NCBI RefSeq assembly: GCF_032490495.1
Contig: NZ_JAVYJB010000010.1
Location: forward strand, 1 to 64,000
DNA: 64,000 bases
Origin: Pilosibacter fragilis
GTDB taxonomy: Bacteria; Bacillota; Clostridia; Lachnospirales; Lachnospiraceae
Reading direction: 5' to 3'
A program made the translations under genes and the position numbers. How positions within the stretch are numbered: position 1 is the first letter of the stretch; the number at the start of each line of letters is the position of its first letter. Under the pieces are notes generated by a model. It searched no databases. It saw only the letters and a list, made by a program, of their open reading frames with translations, and had not been told where the DNA came from. Shown one piece after another: positions 43,694 to 51,143 of this stretch.

Positions 43694-43880
43694 CACGTCT
43701 GCGCTCCGCTCCGGTCGGTGCTGATCATGTGCCACCGGCACATAGCACCCTCAAAAACATTCGTAATCCGCTCATTTTTTCTGCGAAAAAATGGCTGCTT
43801 ACTCATGTTTTTGGCGGGTCTCAAGGTCATGCCCTCTCCTGCAGGCAAGCTTGCGTCGGATTCCTGACCTTGATGCCCTT
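43694..43880 (-). repeat. Compound hairpin repeat family C, copy C2
   Basis: About 187 bp, same orientation as C1. The long stem is CAAAAACAT/ATGTTTTTG here against CAAAAGCAT/ATGCTTTTG in C1, and the outer stem is CAAGGTCA/TGACCTTG. The shared module lies at 43694-43749. The loops TTCGTAATCCGCT and CTCCTGCAGGCAAGC are unchanged. It sits between the ydcF-like and M16C genes. Confidence 0.8.
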
Positions 43881-43882
43881 AT

Positions 43883-44704
43883 TTACATATTTCCCACAAA
43901 TTTATCTTTTAATATCGCAAAACACTCTCTGACACAAAAATGTGCAAAAAGCACCGGATCCGACTTCGCGGAAATTCCGCTGACATTCGGGATTCCGACG
44001 TGTCTTGCGATTCCTTTTGCCCGGAGTTCGTGGAAATTGCTGGTGAGGATGCCCACGCGGATCGTGATTTCCTCATCCGGCGGAAGAAGGTAACCGTATT
44101 CCGCCATGGCCGCGCGCAGCGTTGCCCGGCGGAGACGTTCTCTTTCCGTAATCAGAATCTTACTGTATACCATATTTTCGTAAGTGCTGCGGGACGATTC
44201 CTCTAAGAGGAGCTGGTAATCCGGCACCCCACGGCTCTTCATATATCGGTACATAGCGGATGCCTCTGTCACATCCTCATCATCGCCCTGTCCGCCGGAA
44301 AGAACGAACACCGTGTTCGGATGATAGGCCGCGTACTCCACCGCCTTATCCAGGCGCCGCTCCAGGGTGCGGCTGATCTTGTTTCCGCGCACCTGGGCGC
44401 CGAGGACGATCACGTAGTTCACACTCTCCTTCTGGAAGGAGATAGCGCTGAAACCCATCATGAGTTCCACCACGACAAAAATAAAGGCGATGGCTGAAAA
44501 AAACGTGATCACCGCCACTTCCAGCTGCACCGGAATCTTGTCGCGGAATCTCGGGTAAAACTTCATCACCGCGGCCGCGGCAAAAAATCCCAGCGCCAGT
44601 ATGATCCAGATCGCCGAGAACGAAGTTCCCGCGCCGGAGTAGATCACGATCACGCCGTAATAAATGAGGCATAATATTCCAATGATGCAAAAAACTACTG
44701 CCAC
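43883..44704 (-). CDS. YdcF/SanA-like DUF218 membrane protein
   Basis: A 273-aa inner-membrane protein with three N-terminal hydrophobic segments and a C-terminal DUF218 domain (VIVLGAQVRGNKISRTLERRLDKA, FVLSGGQGDDEDVTEASAMYRYM, EESSRSTYENMVYSK). Family members such as SanA and ElyC take part in envelope or undecaprenyl-carrier metabolism in enterobacteria; here the role is inferred. The start is taken as GTG at 44704 because AAAGGAGG lies directly before it. An upstream ATG in frame would place that ribosome site inside the coding region. Confidence 0.8.
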   Translation of the reverse strand: MAVVFCIIGILCLIYYGVIVIYSGAGTSFSAIWIILALGFFAAAAVMKFYPRFRDKIPVQLEVAVITFFSAIAFIFVVVELMMGFSAISFQKESVNYVIVLGAQVRGNKISRTLERRLDKAVEYAAYHPNTVFVLSGGQGDDEDVTEASAMYRYMKSRGVPDYQLLLEESSRSTYENMVYSKILITERERLRRATLRAAMAEYGYLLPPDEEITIRVGILTSNFHELRAKGIARHVGIPNVSGISAKSDPVLFAHFCVRECFAILKDKFVGNM

Positions 44705-44794
44705 AATTATGCCTCCTTTCCAGTCTTTCACATTATTATCTGCAATTCTGTCAACTCTGAAAATGTTTCCCTCCACCCCCGCAGGATCCCAGCC

Positions 44795-44820
44795 AGTTCT
44801 GCGTGCTAGTTCTGCGTGCT
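44795..44820. repeat. Tandem 13-bp duplication
   Basis: AGTTCTGCGTGCT occurs twice in a row in the spacer between the ydcF-like gene and the U32 gene. It is flanked by AAATGTT (44761) and AACATTT (44824), which can pair, so it lies in the loop of a possible hairpin. Confidence 0.6.
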
Positions 44821-44860
44821 GTGAACATTTTTGCTCGGGAAATCGCCATCTGGTAATCTC

Positions 44861-46090
44861 TTACTCTGCCTCTTTCTTACGCAGAATATCGTACTGCTCC
44901 ACTTCCCCCTCCAGGTCGATATAGAGGACCTGTTTCGGATGCGGTGCACTCTCCTGGCTCTCGCCCTCCTCGGTGTAGATGCCGCGGACAAGGGCGGAAA
45001 TATTTCTTCCGTCCGGTTTCATGATCTCGATGGTCTCACCGACGGAGAACTTATTCTTCTGCTCGATCTTCGCGAATCCTCTCGCATCGCGCTCTTCCGC
45101 AGTTCCGAGATAGATATAGTTCTTTACATACGTGTTGCTGTCGTAGATCTGGGTCTCGGACGTCGGTTTTCCAAAGTAAAAACCTGTGGTAAACTCACGG
45201 TAAGTGCACTTTCCGATCTCTTCCTTGTACCACTCCATGTTCGCTTTATATTTCTCCGGATTCTCCAGATAGTCATCGATGGCTTTGCGGTAGGTCCTGG
45301 CAACTGTTGCCACATAAAGCGCCGTCTTCATGCGGCCTTCGATCTTAAAACTGTCGATTCCGGCGTCGATCATCTCCGGCACATGCTCGATCATGCAGAG
45401 ATCCTTGGAGTTGAAAATATAGGTTCCTCGCTCATTCTCGTATACCGGCATATACTCGCCCGGTCTCGTCTCCTCCACAACGGAGTATTTCCAGCGGCAC
45501 GGATGGGTACAGGCACCCTGGTTCGCGTCGCGGCCCGTAAAGAAGTTGCTGAGCAGGCATCTTCCGGAGTAGGAAATGCACATCGCGCCGTGGATGAAGC
45601 TCTCGATCTCCATGTCTTCCGGGATATGCTCCCGGATCTCCTTGATCTCCTTTAAAGATAACTCTCTGGCGGAAACCACACGCTTTGCGCCGAGCTCATG
45701 CCAGAAGAGATATGTTCCATAGTTTGTATTGTTCGCCTGGGTGCTGATATGGATCTCCATATCCGGGAGTACCCGCTTTGCGATGGTGAAAACACCCGGG
45801 TCTGAGATAATGAGAGCGTCCGGACGGATCGTCTTTAACTCCTCAAAATACTCCTCAACACCTGCAAGGTCGTCGTTGTGCGCGAGAATATTCGCTGTGA
45901 TATACACCTTTACGCCGTGGTCATGGGCAAATTTGATGCCCTCCATGATCTCTTCGTTCGTAAAGTTTTTCGCCTTGGCGCGGAGGCCGAATGCCTCACC
46001 GCCGAGATATACAGCATCAGCGCCGTAGATAACGGCTGTCTTTAAGACATCAAGGCTTCCTGCCGGAATCAGAAGTTCTGTTTTTCTCAT
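44861..46090 (-). CDS. U32 family protein, tRNA U34 hydroxylase type (TrhP-like)
   Basis: A 409-aa protein of the U32 peptidase family. Motifs are ELLIPAGSLDVLKTAVIYGADAVYLGGEAFGLRAKAKNFT at the N-terminus and the cysteine cluster MCISYSGRCLLSNFFTGRDANQGACTHPCRW. In E. coli and B. subtilis these proteins (TrhP, formerly YegQ/YrrN/YrrO) hydroxylate uridine 34 of certain tRNAs using prephenate. Immediately upstream is an O-methyltransferase gene of the TrmR type, giving the two steps to 5-methoxyuridine. A true peptidase activity is unlikely. AAAGGAT precedes the ATG. Confidence 0.85.
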   Translation of the reverse strand: MRKTELLIPAGSLDVLKTAVIYGADAVYLGGEAFGLRAKAKNFTNEEIMEGIKFAHDHGVKVYITANILAHNDDLAGVEEYFEELKTIRPDALIISDPGVFTIAKRVLPDMEIHISTQANNTNYGTYLFWHELGAKRVVSARELSLKEIKEIREHIPEDMEIESFIHGAMCISYSGRCLLSNFFTGRDANQGACTHPCRWKYSVVEETRPGEYMPVYENERGTYIFNSKDLCMIEHVPEMIDAGIDSFKIEGRMKTALYVATVARTYRKAIDDYLENPEKYKANMEWYKEEIGKCTYREFTTGFYFGKPTSETQIYDSNTYVKNYIYLGTAEERDARGFAKIEQKNKFSVGETIEIMKPDGRNISALVRGIYTEEGESQESAPHPKQVLYIDLEGEVEQYDILRKKEAE

Positions 46091-46111
46091 AATTCATCCT
46101 TTCCAAATGTT

Positions 46112-46146
46112 CAACCGGTCTGCACACCCGCTGCGCTGACCGCATG
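46112..46146 (+). repeat. Element family A, partial copy A4
   Basis: GGTCTGCACACCCGCTGCGC then TGACCGCATGAAAC matches the left hairpin and conserved tail of family A. Only this core is kept. It lies between the U32 and O-methyltransferase genes. Confidence 0.5.
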
Positions 46147-46160
46147 AAACAAGTCCGCCT

Positions 46161-46820
46161 CTATTTTGCCGGACCGCTTCCTTTTTTCACACTGAGCGCG
46201 ACCCCGTCGCCCACCGGCAGGATCGAAGTCTCGAATTCATCCATATGTTTTAACGTATATAAATACTCCCGCATCCGCTCGTGGATCGTCCGGTCACGGC
46301 GCTCCACCGCGTAACGCGATTCCATGATCGTTCCGTCCTGGAGGACATTGTCAGACATTAAAAGTCCGCCATCCCGCAGAAGGCGCAGGATATCCGGCAG
46401 CCAGTTGATGTACTGGCCCTTTGCCGCGTCCATGAAGATAAAATCAAAGGAGCCGGAAAGACCCGCAAGGATTTCCCCGGCATCGCCCTCCAGCAGCGTG
46501 ATTTTTTCTTCCATCCCAGCAAGGCGGAAGTTTTCCTTCGCCTCCGGGATCCTCTTTTCATATTTTTCAATGGTCGTGATCCGGCACTCTTTTGGCATCA
46601 CCGATGCCATCAAAAGTGCCGAGTATCCGACCGCAGTTCCAACTTCAAGGATCCTGTTCGGAGCCACCAGCGTCACCATCGTCTTTAAGAGCGATGCTGT
46701 CTCCCTGCGGATGATCGGAACCCTGTTCTTCACAGCATTCTCAGCGATCGTCTCAATAAGCGGTCCGTCTCCCTGGGCCAGGGAATTTATATAAGTCGTA
46801 AGTCTGTTCTCCGTGATCAT
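46161..46820 (-). CDS. trmR: O-methyltransferase, tRNA 5-hydroxyuridine type (TrmR-like)
   Basis: A 219-aa SAM-dependent class I methyltransferase of the COG4122 type. Motif I is ILEVGTAVGYSALLM, motif II CRITTIEKYEKR, and the catalytic region is FIFMDAAKGQYINWLPDILRLLRDGGLLMSDNVLQDG. The B. subtilis orthologue (YrrM, renamed TrmR) converts ho5U34 to mo5U34 in tRNA. The gene order here (MltG-like, TrmR, U32) matches B. subtilis yrrL-yrrM-yrrN, supporting the assignment. The start overlaps the MltG-like stop by 4 bp (ATGA). Confidence 0.85.
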   Translation of the reverse strand: MITENRLTTYINSLAQGDGPLIETIAENAVKNRVPIIRRETASLLKTMVTLVAPNRILEVGTAVGYSALLMASVMPKECRITTIEKYEKRIPEAKENFRLAGMEEKITLLEGDAGEILAGLSGSFDFIFMDAAKGQYINWLPDILRLLRDGGLLMSDNVLQDGTIMESRYAVERRDRTIHERMREYLYTLKHMDEFETSILPVGDGVALSVKKGSGPAK

Positions 46821-47221
46821 GATTTTGTGTCTTCCTTCGCGGTATCGTCCGGATTTTCCTTTAAAATATTGATCAGCTCCTTGGAATCCTTCGAGGTGTT
46901 TAACTCGTAGGTTCCCGCGTTCACTTCATATCCATAGCATTTTGCCTGGATCGTAAATGTGCGGGCATCGCGGATCAGACCGGCTTTCTTTAAGATCTTT
47001 CCGACCTCTTCCACCGACTCATCCCCGTCCAGTTTGATACTCTTTTCTGTTCCAGGCTCTGCTTCCATTGCCGGCGCGTAGAAGATCCCATGTCCGAAGG
47101 AGTAGGCGCTTCTCGCCCCCGTAACAATGAGTACCGCAGCGAGACCGTACAGGATGATCCTTCCGGATGTGCTGATGACAAACAGGCTGATTTTGTTGAT
47201 TTCTCTCGTTATCTTGCTCAT
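46817..47221 (-). CDS. Truncated MltG-like membrane protein lacking the catalytic domain
   Basis: A 134-aa protein: one membrane helix (about 17-40, GRIILYGLAAVLIVTGARSAYSFG) and a small LysM-like domain (SVEEVGKILKKAGLIRDARTFTIQAKCYG, NAGTYELNTSKDSKELINILKEN). This matches the N-terminal part of endolytic transglycosylase MltG, which stands at this place in related gene orders. The catalytic YceG domain (about 200 residues with the active Glu) is absent. No frameshift remnant is visible downstream, since trmR begins at once, so the short form looks stable. Confidence 0.75.
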   Translation of the reverse strand: MSKITREINKISLFVISTSGRIILYGLAAVLIVTGARSAYSFGHGIFYAPAMEAEPGTEKSIKLDGDESVEEVGKILKKAGLIRDARTFTIQAKCYGYEVNAGTYELNTSKDSKELINILKENPDDTAKEDTKS

Positions 47222-47245
47222 ATCATTTCCCTTGCAGGTAGCTCC

Positions 47246-47378
47246 GCCGTGTATCTTCTTGTTTTCATGTGCATGAAAACAAGAAGTCGGGGGCGTTCCC
47301 CCCTATACTGAGCTGTGCCAAAAATTGCTTATGCAAGCAAGCTTGCAACACAATTTTCAGCCCAGCTCGGTGCACGGC
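47246..47378 (+). repeat. Compound hairpin repeat family B, copy B3
   Basis: A 133-bp element with ends GCCGTGTA and TGCACGGC, the CTTCTTGTTTTCATG stem (perfect 14 bp), GGGGGCGTTCCCCC, TATA, then GAGCTG/CAGCTC enclosing the loop CTTATGCAAGCAAGCTTGC, which is identical to that of B2. Between rnjA and the MltG-like gene. Confidence 0.8.
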
Positions 47379-47391
47379 TAACTGGGTTCAT

Positions 47392-49068
47392 TTAAACTTC
47401 CATGATGATCGGAAGGATCATCGGGTTTCTCTTGATTCGTTTCCATAAGAAGTCGCTTAAGCTGTCACGGATGATGTTCTTGATCTTGCCCCAATCAGAC
47501 ACGTGACGCTCTAAGCAGTCTGCCACAGCCTGATCCACGATTGCCTGAGCCTCTTCCATCAGATCCTCGGATTCACGCACATAGACAAATCCTCGGGATA
47601 CGATATCCGGTCCGGAGAGCAGCATATTGGAATGCTTCTCCAGCGTCAGGACAACGATGATGATGCCGTTCTGGGCAAGATTCTGACGATCGCGGAGTAC
47701 AATGTTTCCGACATCTCCGACGCCGAGTCCGTCAACGAGAACACCGCCGGACTGTACATGATCGATAACGTCCGCTCCGCTCTCACCGATCTCAAGCACG
47801 TCTCCTGTGTGGAGCATCACAACATTCTCCTTCGGGATTCCAAGAGAGATCGCAAGCTCCTTCTGTGCCATTCTGTGGCGGTATTCGCCGTGGATCGGGA
47901 TCGCAAATTTCGGGCGTACTAACGCGTAGATCAGCTTGATCTCCTCCTGGCAGGCGTGTCCGGATACATGGGTATCCTGAGAGATGACCTTCGCGCCCTT
48001 CATAGAGAGCTCGTTGATCACTCTGGAAACAGCCTTCTCATTTCCCGGAATCGGTGTGGAGCTTAAAACGACCACATCGCGCGGAGTGATGGAGACCTTT
48101 CGGTGCATGGAGGATGCCATTCTGGAAAGGGCTGCCATGGACTCACCCTGGCTTCCTGTTGTAATGAGGACGGTATCCTCCTCCTTATAATTCTTTAACT
48201 GTTCAATATCCACGAGCGTTCCATCCGGGATATTGATATATCCGAGCTCCTGGGCAGTTCCGATGACGTTGACCATGCTGCGGCCTTCCACAACGACTTT
48301 TCTGCCGTACTTGCATGCGGAGTTGATGACCTGCTGGACACGGTCCACGTTGGAAGCGAATGTCGCAACAATGATACGGTTCTGCTGATGCTCCGCAAAG
48401 ATCGCATCAAAGGTCTTTCCGACGGTTCTCTCGGACATGGTAAATCCAGGACGAATCGCGTTTGTGGAGTCGCAGAGAAGGGCAAGAACACCTTTCTTTC
48501 CGAGCTCTGCCAATCTCTGGAGGTCTGTCACATCGCCGAATACCGGAGTGTAGTCGATCTTGAAATCACCGGTATTTAAGATGATTCCCGCAGGTGTGAA
48601 TACCGCAAGGGCAGCCGCGTCCTCAATGGAGTGGTTCATCTTGATAAATTCTACGCGGAAACAGCCGAGATTGATGGACTGTCCGTGCTTTACGACCTTG
48701 CGCTTTACGCTGCGCAGCATGTTGTTCTCTTCGAGTTTATGGTCAATTAAGCCCATGGTCAGCTTTGTCGCATAGACCGGCGCGTTCACCATTTTTAACA
48801 CGTACGGAAGCGCTCCGATATGGTCCTCATGACCGTGGGTAATAACGAATCCTTTTACTTTCTCATAATTATCTTTTAGATAGGTCACATCCGGAATGAC
48901 AAGATCGATTCCAAGCATGTCATCACTGGGGAATGCAAGTCCGCAGTCCATAATGATGATGCTGTCGCCGTACTCGATGGCTGTCATGTTCATTCCGATC
49001 TGTTCCAGTCCCCCGAGAGGGATAATTTTGACTTTGCAGTCTGCTGTATCATTCTTCACGTTCTTCAC
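47392..49068 (-). CDS. rnj: Ribonuclease J
   Basis: A 558-aa metallo-beta-lactamase-fold RNase with 5'-exo and endonuclease activity in mRNA turnover and rRNA maturation. The zinc motif is ITHGHEDHIGALPYVL; further motifs are NHSIEDAAALAVFTPAG, LLCDSTNAIRPGFT, ATFASNVDRVQQV, VLITTGSQGESMAAL and the beta-CASP HVSGHA. The start is a GTG at 49068, preceded by AGAGG, inside the 3' end of fur. Other domains and length match RNase J1/J2. Confidence 0.95.
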   Translation of the reverse strand: MKNVKNDTADCKVKIIPLGGLEQIGMNMTAIEYGDSIIIMDCGLAFPSDDMLGIDLVIPDVTYLKDNYEKVKGFVITHGHEDHIGALPYVLKMVNAPVYATKLTMGLIDHKLEENNMLRSVKRKVVKHGQSINLGCFRVEFIKMNHSIEDAAALAVFTPAGIILNTGDFKIDYTPVFGDVTDLQRLAELGKKGVLALLCDSTNAIRPGFTMSERTVGKTFDAIFAEHQQNRIIVATFASNVDRVQQVINSACKYGRKVVVEGRSMVNVIGTAQELGYINIPDGTLVDIEQLKNYKEEDTVLITTGSQGESMAALSRMASSMHRKVSITPRDVVVLSSTPIPGNEKAVSRVINELSMKGAKVISQDTHVSGHACQEEIKLIYALVRPKFAIPIHGEYRHRMAQKELAISLGIPKENVVMLHTGDVLEIGESGADVIDHVQSGGVLVDGLGVGDVGNIVLRDRQNLAQNGIIIVVLTLEKHSNMLLSGPDIVSRGFVYVRESEDLMEEAQAIVDQAVADCLERHVSDWGKIKNIIRDSLSDFLWKRIKRNPMILPIIMEV

Positions 49069-49540
49069 GATTCATAACCTCTTTCTTATTTTCATTCTTC
49101 GTCCTGCATTCACTGCAAAGTCCATAGAGCTTTACCTCGTGGTTTGTCACGAGAAAGCCCAGTTTCTCCATAACCTCCTCTTCCAGACTGTCCAAAAGGT
49201 CTGATTCCAGGGAATACACCTTTCCGCAGCCGGTACAGATGGCATGGTGGTGGCGGTGTCCCGACGCGCTTTCTTCACCGTTCAGCTCATACCGGGTAAA
49301 ACCGTCATCAAATGTGACTTTGTCGATTACATGCAGGTCTAAAAGGACCTGTACGGTCCTGTATATCGTAGCCAGTCCGATCTCCGGGCTGTTTACTTTC
49401 GCTAAATCATAAATTTCTTCCGCAGTCAGATGTTCCGCTGGATGGGACGCAATAATATCAAGTACCATCATACGCTGATTTGTTACTTTGAGTCCTGCCT
49501 TGCGCAGCAGTCCTTTTACCGTTTCGTCGTTCATTTTCAT
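49049..49540 (-). CDS. Fur family transcriptional regulator
   Basis: A 163-aa metal-dependent repressor. The winged helix shows LRKAGLKVTNQRMMVLDIIASHPAEHLTAEEIY and the recognition helix PEIGLATIYRTVQVL. Metal sites include SGHRHHHAICTGCGKV (His cluster and CxxC) and a C-terminal CSEC. Whether it is Fur, Zur or PerR is not settled by sequence: a PerR-type Asp/His site is not obvious. The ATG at 49540 follows GGGGGA. The last 20 bp overlap rnj, so iron or zinc status and RNase J expression may be linked. Confidence 0.9.
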   Translation of the reverse strand: MKMNDETVKGLLRKAGLKVTNQRMMVLDIIASHPAEHLTAEEIYDLAKVNSPEIGLATIYRTVQVLLDLHVIDKVTFDDGFTRYELNGEESASGHRHHHAICTGCGKVYSLESDLLDSLEEEVMEKLGFLVTNHEVKLYGLCSECRTKNENKKEVMNREEREE

Positions 49541-49748
49541 TGTCCCCCAACATCTGTCCTCCGAAAACCTTCCTGCTGCCAGCGTTCTGCGCAGACAGCA
49601 ACCGGTCCTGCATTCGATCAGTTTCTTTTCCAAGCACCAGGACCCGCCTATTTCCCGTCATCCAGACGGGCAAGTTTCCTGACTGTCAATACGATTGTTT
49701 GTCTGTATCTGTGTATTGAATGTTTGTTTTCTGCTTTTTGTACGTGCT

Positions 49749-50018
49749 CTACTGTTTCTCGAGATCCACGTCGTCAAGAAGCTCCGCGAAGATCTTCATG
49801 AGACCTTCCAGCTCGTCCTCATCTTCCACGAACTCATAGAGAGCATCAGACTCGTCTGCGCCGGACATATCCTTTAAGATATAGCAGTCGCCTTCCTCGT
49901 CGTCATCTTCCGCGTCTGTGACAAGAAGATAGTTTGCCCCGTTTAATTTTGTCTCCTCCACAACATAGAATTCCAGTGTCTGGTCATCGTCGACCAATGT
50001 GATTTTTCTCTCTTCCAT
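49749..50018 (-). CDS. DUF1292 family protein (YrzB-like)
   Basis: An 89-aa acidic cytosolic protein: MEERKITLVDDDQTLEFYVVEETKLNGANYLLVTDAEDDDEEGDCYILKDMSG. This is the DUF1292/YrzB family, which lies between ruvX (yrrK) and mltG (yrrL) in many Firmicutes. Function unknown. The ATG at 50018 follows AGGAG; longer frames have no ribosome site. Confidence 0.88.
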   Translation of the reverse strand: MEERKITLVDDDQTLEFYVVEETKLNGANYLLVTDAEDDDEEGDCYILKDMSGADESDALYEFVEDEDELEGLMKIFAELLDDVDLEKQ

Positions 50019-50154
50019 ACATATTCTCCTGTCTCTGAAAAATGTGTAACTTTTCAAGACCTTCACTTACAGAACCTTCCACCGGCAGCTTCTTCCGGAT
50101 GCACGGCAGCGGTTACATGTACAGTAACGAAAAGTTCTCAGGTATCGTTTCGTA

Positions 50155-50589
50155 TTATTCTTTTTCCTTCGTTTTCAGGCAGTCCAGATAACCCTGTAAG
50201 ATCAGCCCCGCAGCGACTTTATCGATCACCGCTTTTCTGTTCTCGCGGCGCACTCCGCTCTCCATCAGGATCTGTTCCGCAGCAACGGTCGTGAGACGTT
50301 CATCCCAGTAATGCACCGGAAGTCCGGTACGGCGCTCCAGCATTTCTCCGAAAGCTTTCGTCTTTTCGACGCGCTCTCCTTCTGTATTGTTCATATTTTT
50401 CGGAAGTCCCAGCACGATCTCCGTGATCTCGTACTCCGCGATCAGCTCCTCGATCCGGGCGCATGTCTTGCGCAGTTTATTCTCGTCCTTGCGCTCGATG
50501 GTCTCGACACCCTGTGCCGTCAGAAGAAGTCCGTCGCTGACTGCGACTCCCACGGTCTTTGAACCGAAATCCAGTCCGAGTATTCTCAT
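50155..50589 (-). CDS. ruvX: Holliday junction resolvase-like RuvX/YqgF
   Basis: A 144-aa RNase-H-fold nuclease. The catalytic Asp is in MRILGLDFGSKTVGVAVSD, with EIVLGLPKNMNNTEGERVEK and HYWDERLTTVAAEQIL completing the acidic centre. The E. coli relative processes 16S rRNA precursor ends, while the resolvase role is less certain. It is part of the conserved IreB, RuvX, DUF1292 row. Confidence 0.95.
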   Translation of the reverse strand: MRILGLDFGSKTVGVAVSDGLLLTAQGVETIERKDENKLRKTCARIEELIAEYEITEIVLGLPKNMNNTEGERVEKTKAFGEMLERRTGLPVHYWDERLTTVAAEQILMESGVRRENRKAVIDKVAAGLILQGYLDCLKTKEKE

Positions 50590-50679
50590 AACGTATATTA
50601 TCCTATCTGTTTTTCCTCATAGCAAAACCAGCCGGTGATTCCCGGCTGTCTGCATATTCTTTCTTATCTTTCCCGGAAA

Positions 50680-50943
50680 CTAGCGGAGTCTCGTATCGAT
50701 ATAATTCTCCATCAGTTCTTCCAGGATCTCATCACGTTCCACCTTCATGATCAGGCTTCTTGCGCTCTTGTAGCTTGTAATGTAGGTCGGATCACCAGAC
50801 ATGATATAGCCGACGATCTGGTTGATCGGGTTGTATCCCTTTTCCGTGAGCGCCTCGTAAACCTCACGGAGGACCTCACCAACCTCCAGTTTTTTATCTT
50901 CCTGTACCGCTTTAAAATATTGTGTATTACTGATATCGCCCAT
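50680..50943 (-). CDS. IreB family regulatory phosphoprotein
   Basis: An 87-aa protein (MGDISNTQYFKAVQEDKKLEVGEVLREVYEALTEKGYNPINQIVGYIMSGDPTYITSYKSARSLI). In Enterococcus faecalis IreB is phosphorylated by the PASTA kinase IreK and tunes cephalosporin tolerance. Conserved core GYNPINQIVGYIMSGDPTYIT is intact. A Thr-Gln near the N-terminus (NTQ) is a candidate phospho-site. The ATG at 50943 is chosen over a GTG four codons upstream because GTGGGGAT is then well spaced. Confidence 0.9.
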   Translation of the reverse strand: MGDISNTQYFKAVQEDKKLEVGEVLREVYEALTEKGYNPINQIVGYIMSGDPTYITSYKSARSLIMKVERDEILEELMENYIDTRLR

Positions 50944-51143
50944 AAATATCCCCACGTCCTTCGACGGCTGTCCCGCGCTTTTCGCGCAAAGCCACCCCTT
51001 TTGTTGCTATCCTTATTCTACTCTACTTTCATATTTTGTGCAATATAAAACTTACTCGCCCAATTTAACGCTGTTTTTCATTTTCAGCCAGAAAAATCGG
51101 GACTTTCAACACTGTTTCACGGCATTTTGGGTGCCAAAAATAC

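Noticed and set aside
43318..43932. A 204-codon plus-strand frame over repeat C2
   Set aside because: It crosses the M16C gene antisense and the repeat; the similar peptide from C1 reflects repeat DNA, not a protein family.
50047..50135. Another possible family A copy upstream of the DUF1292 gene
   Set aside because: Only the segment resembling the right end (GTAACTTTTCAAGACCTTCA) fits, with several mismatches, so I did not list it as a separate repeat.
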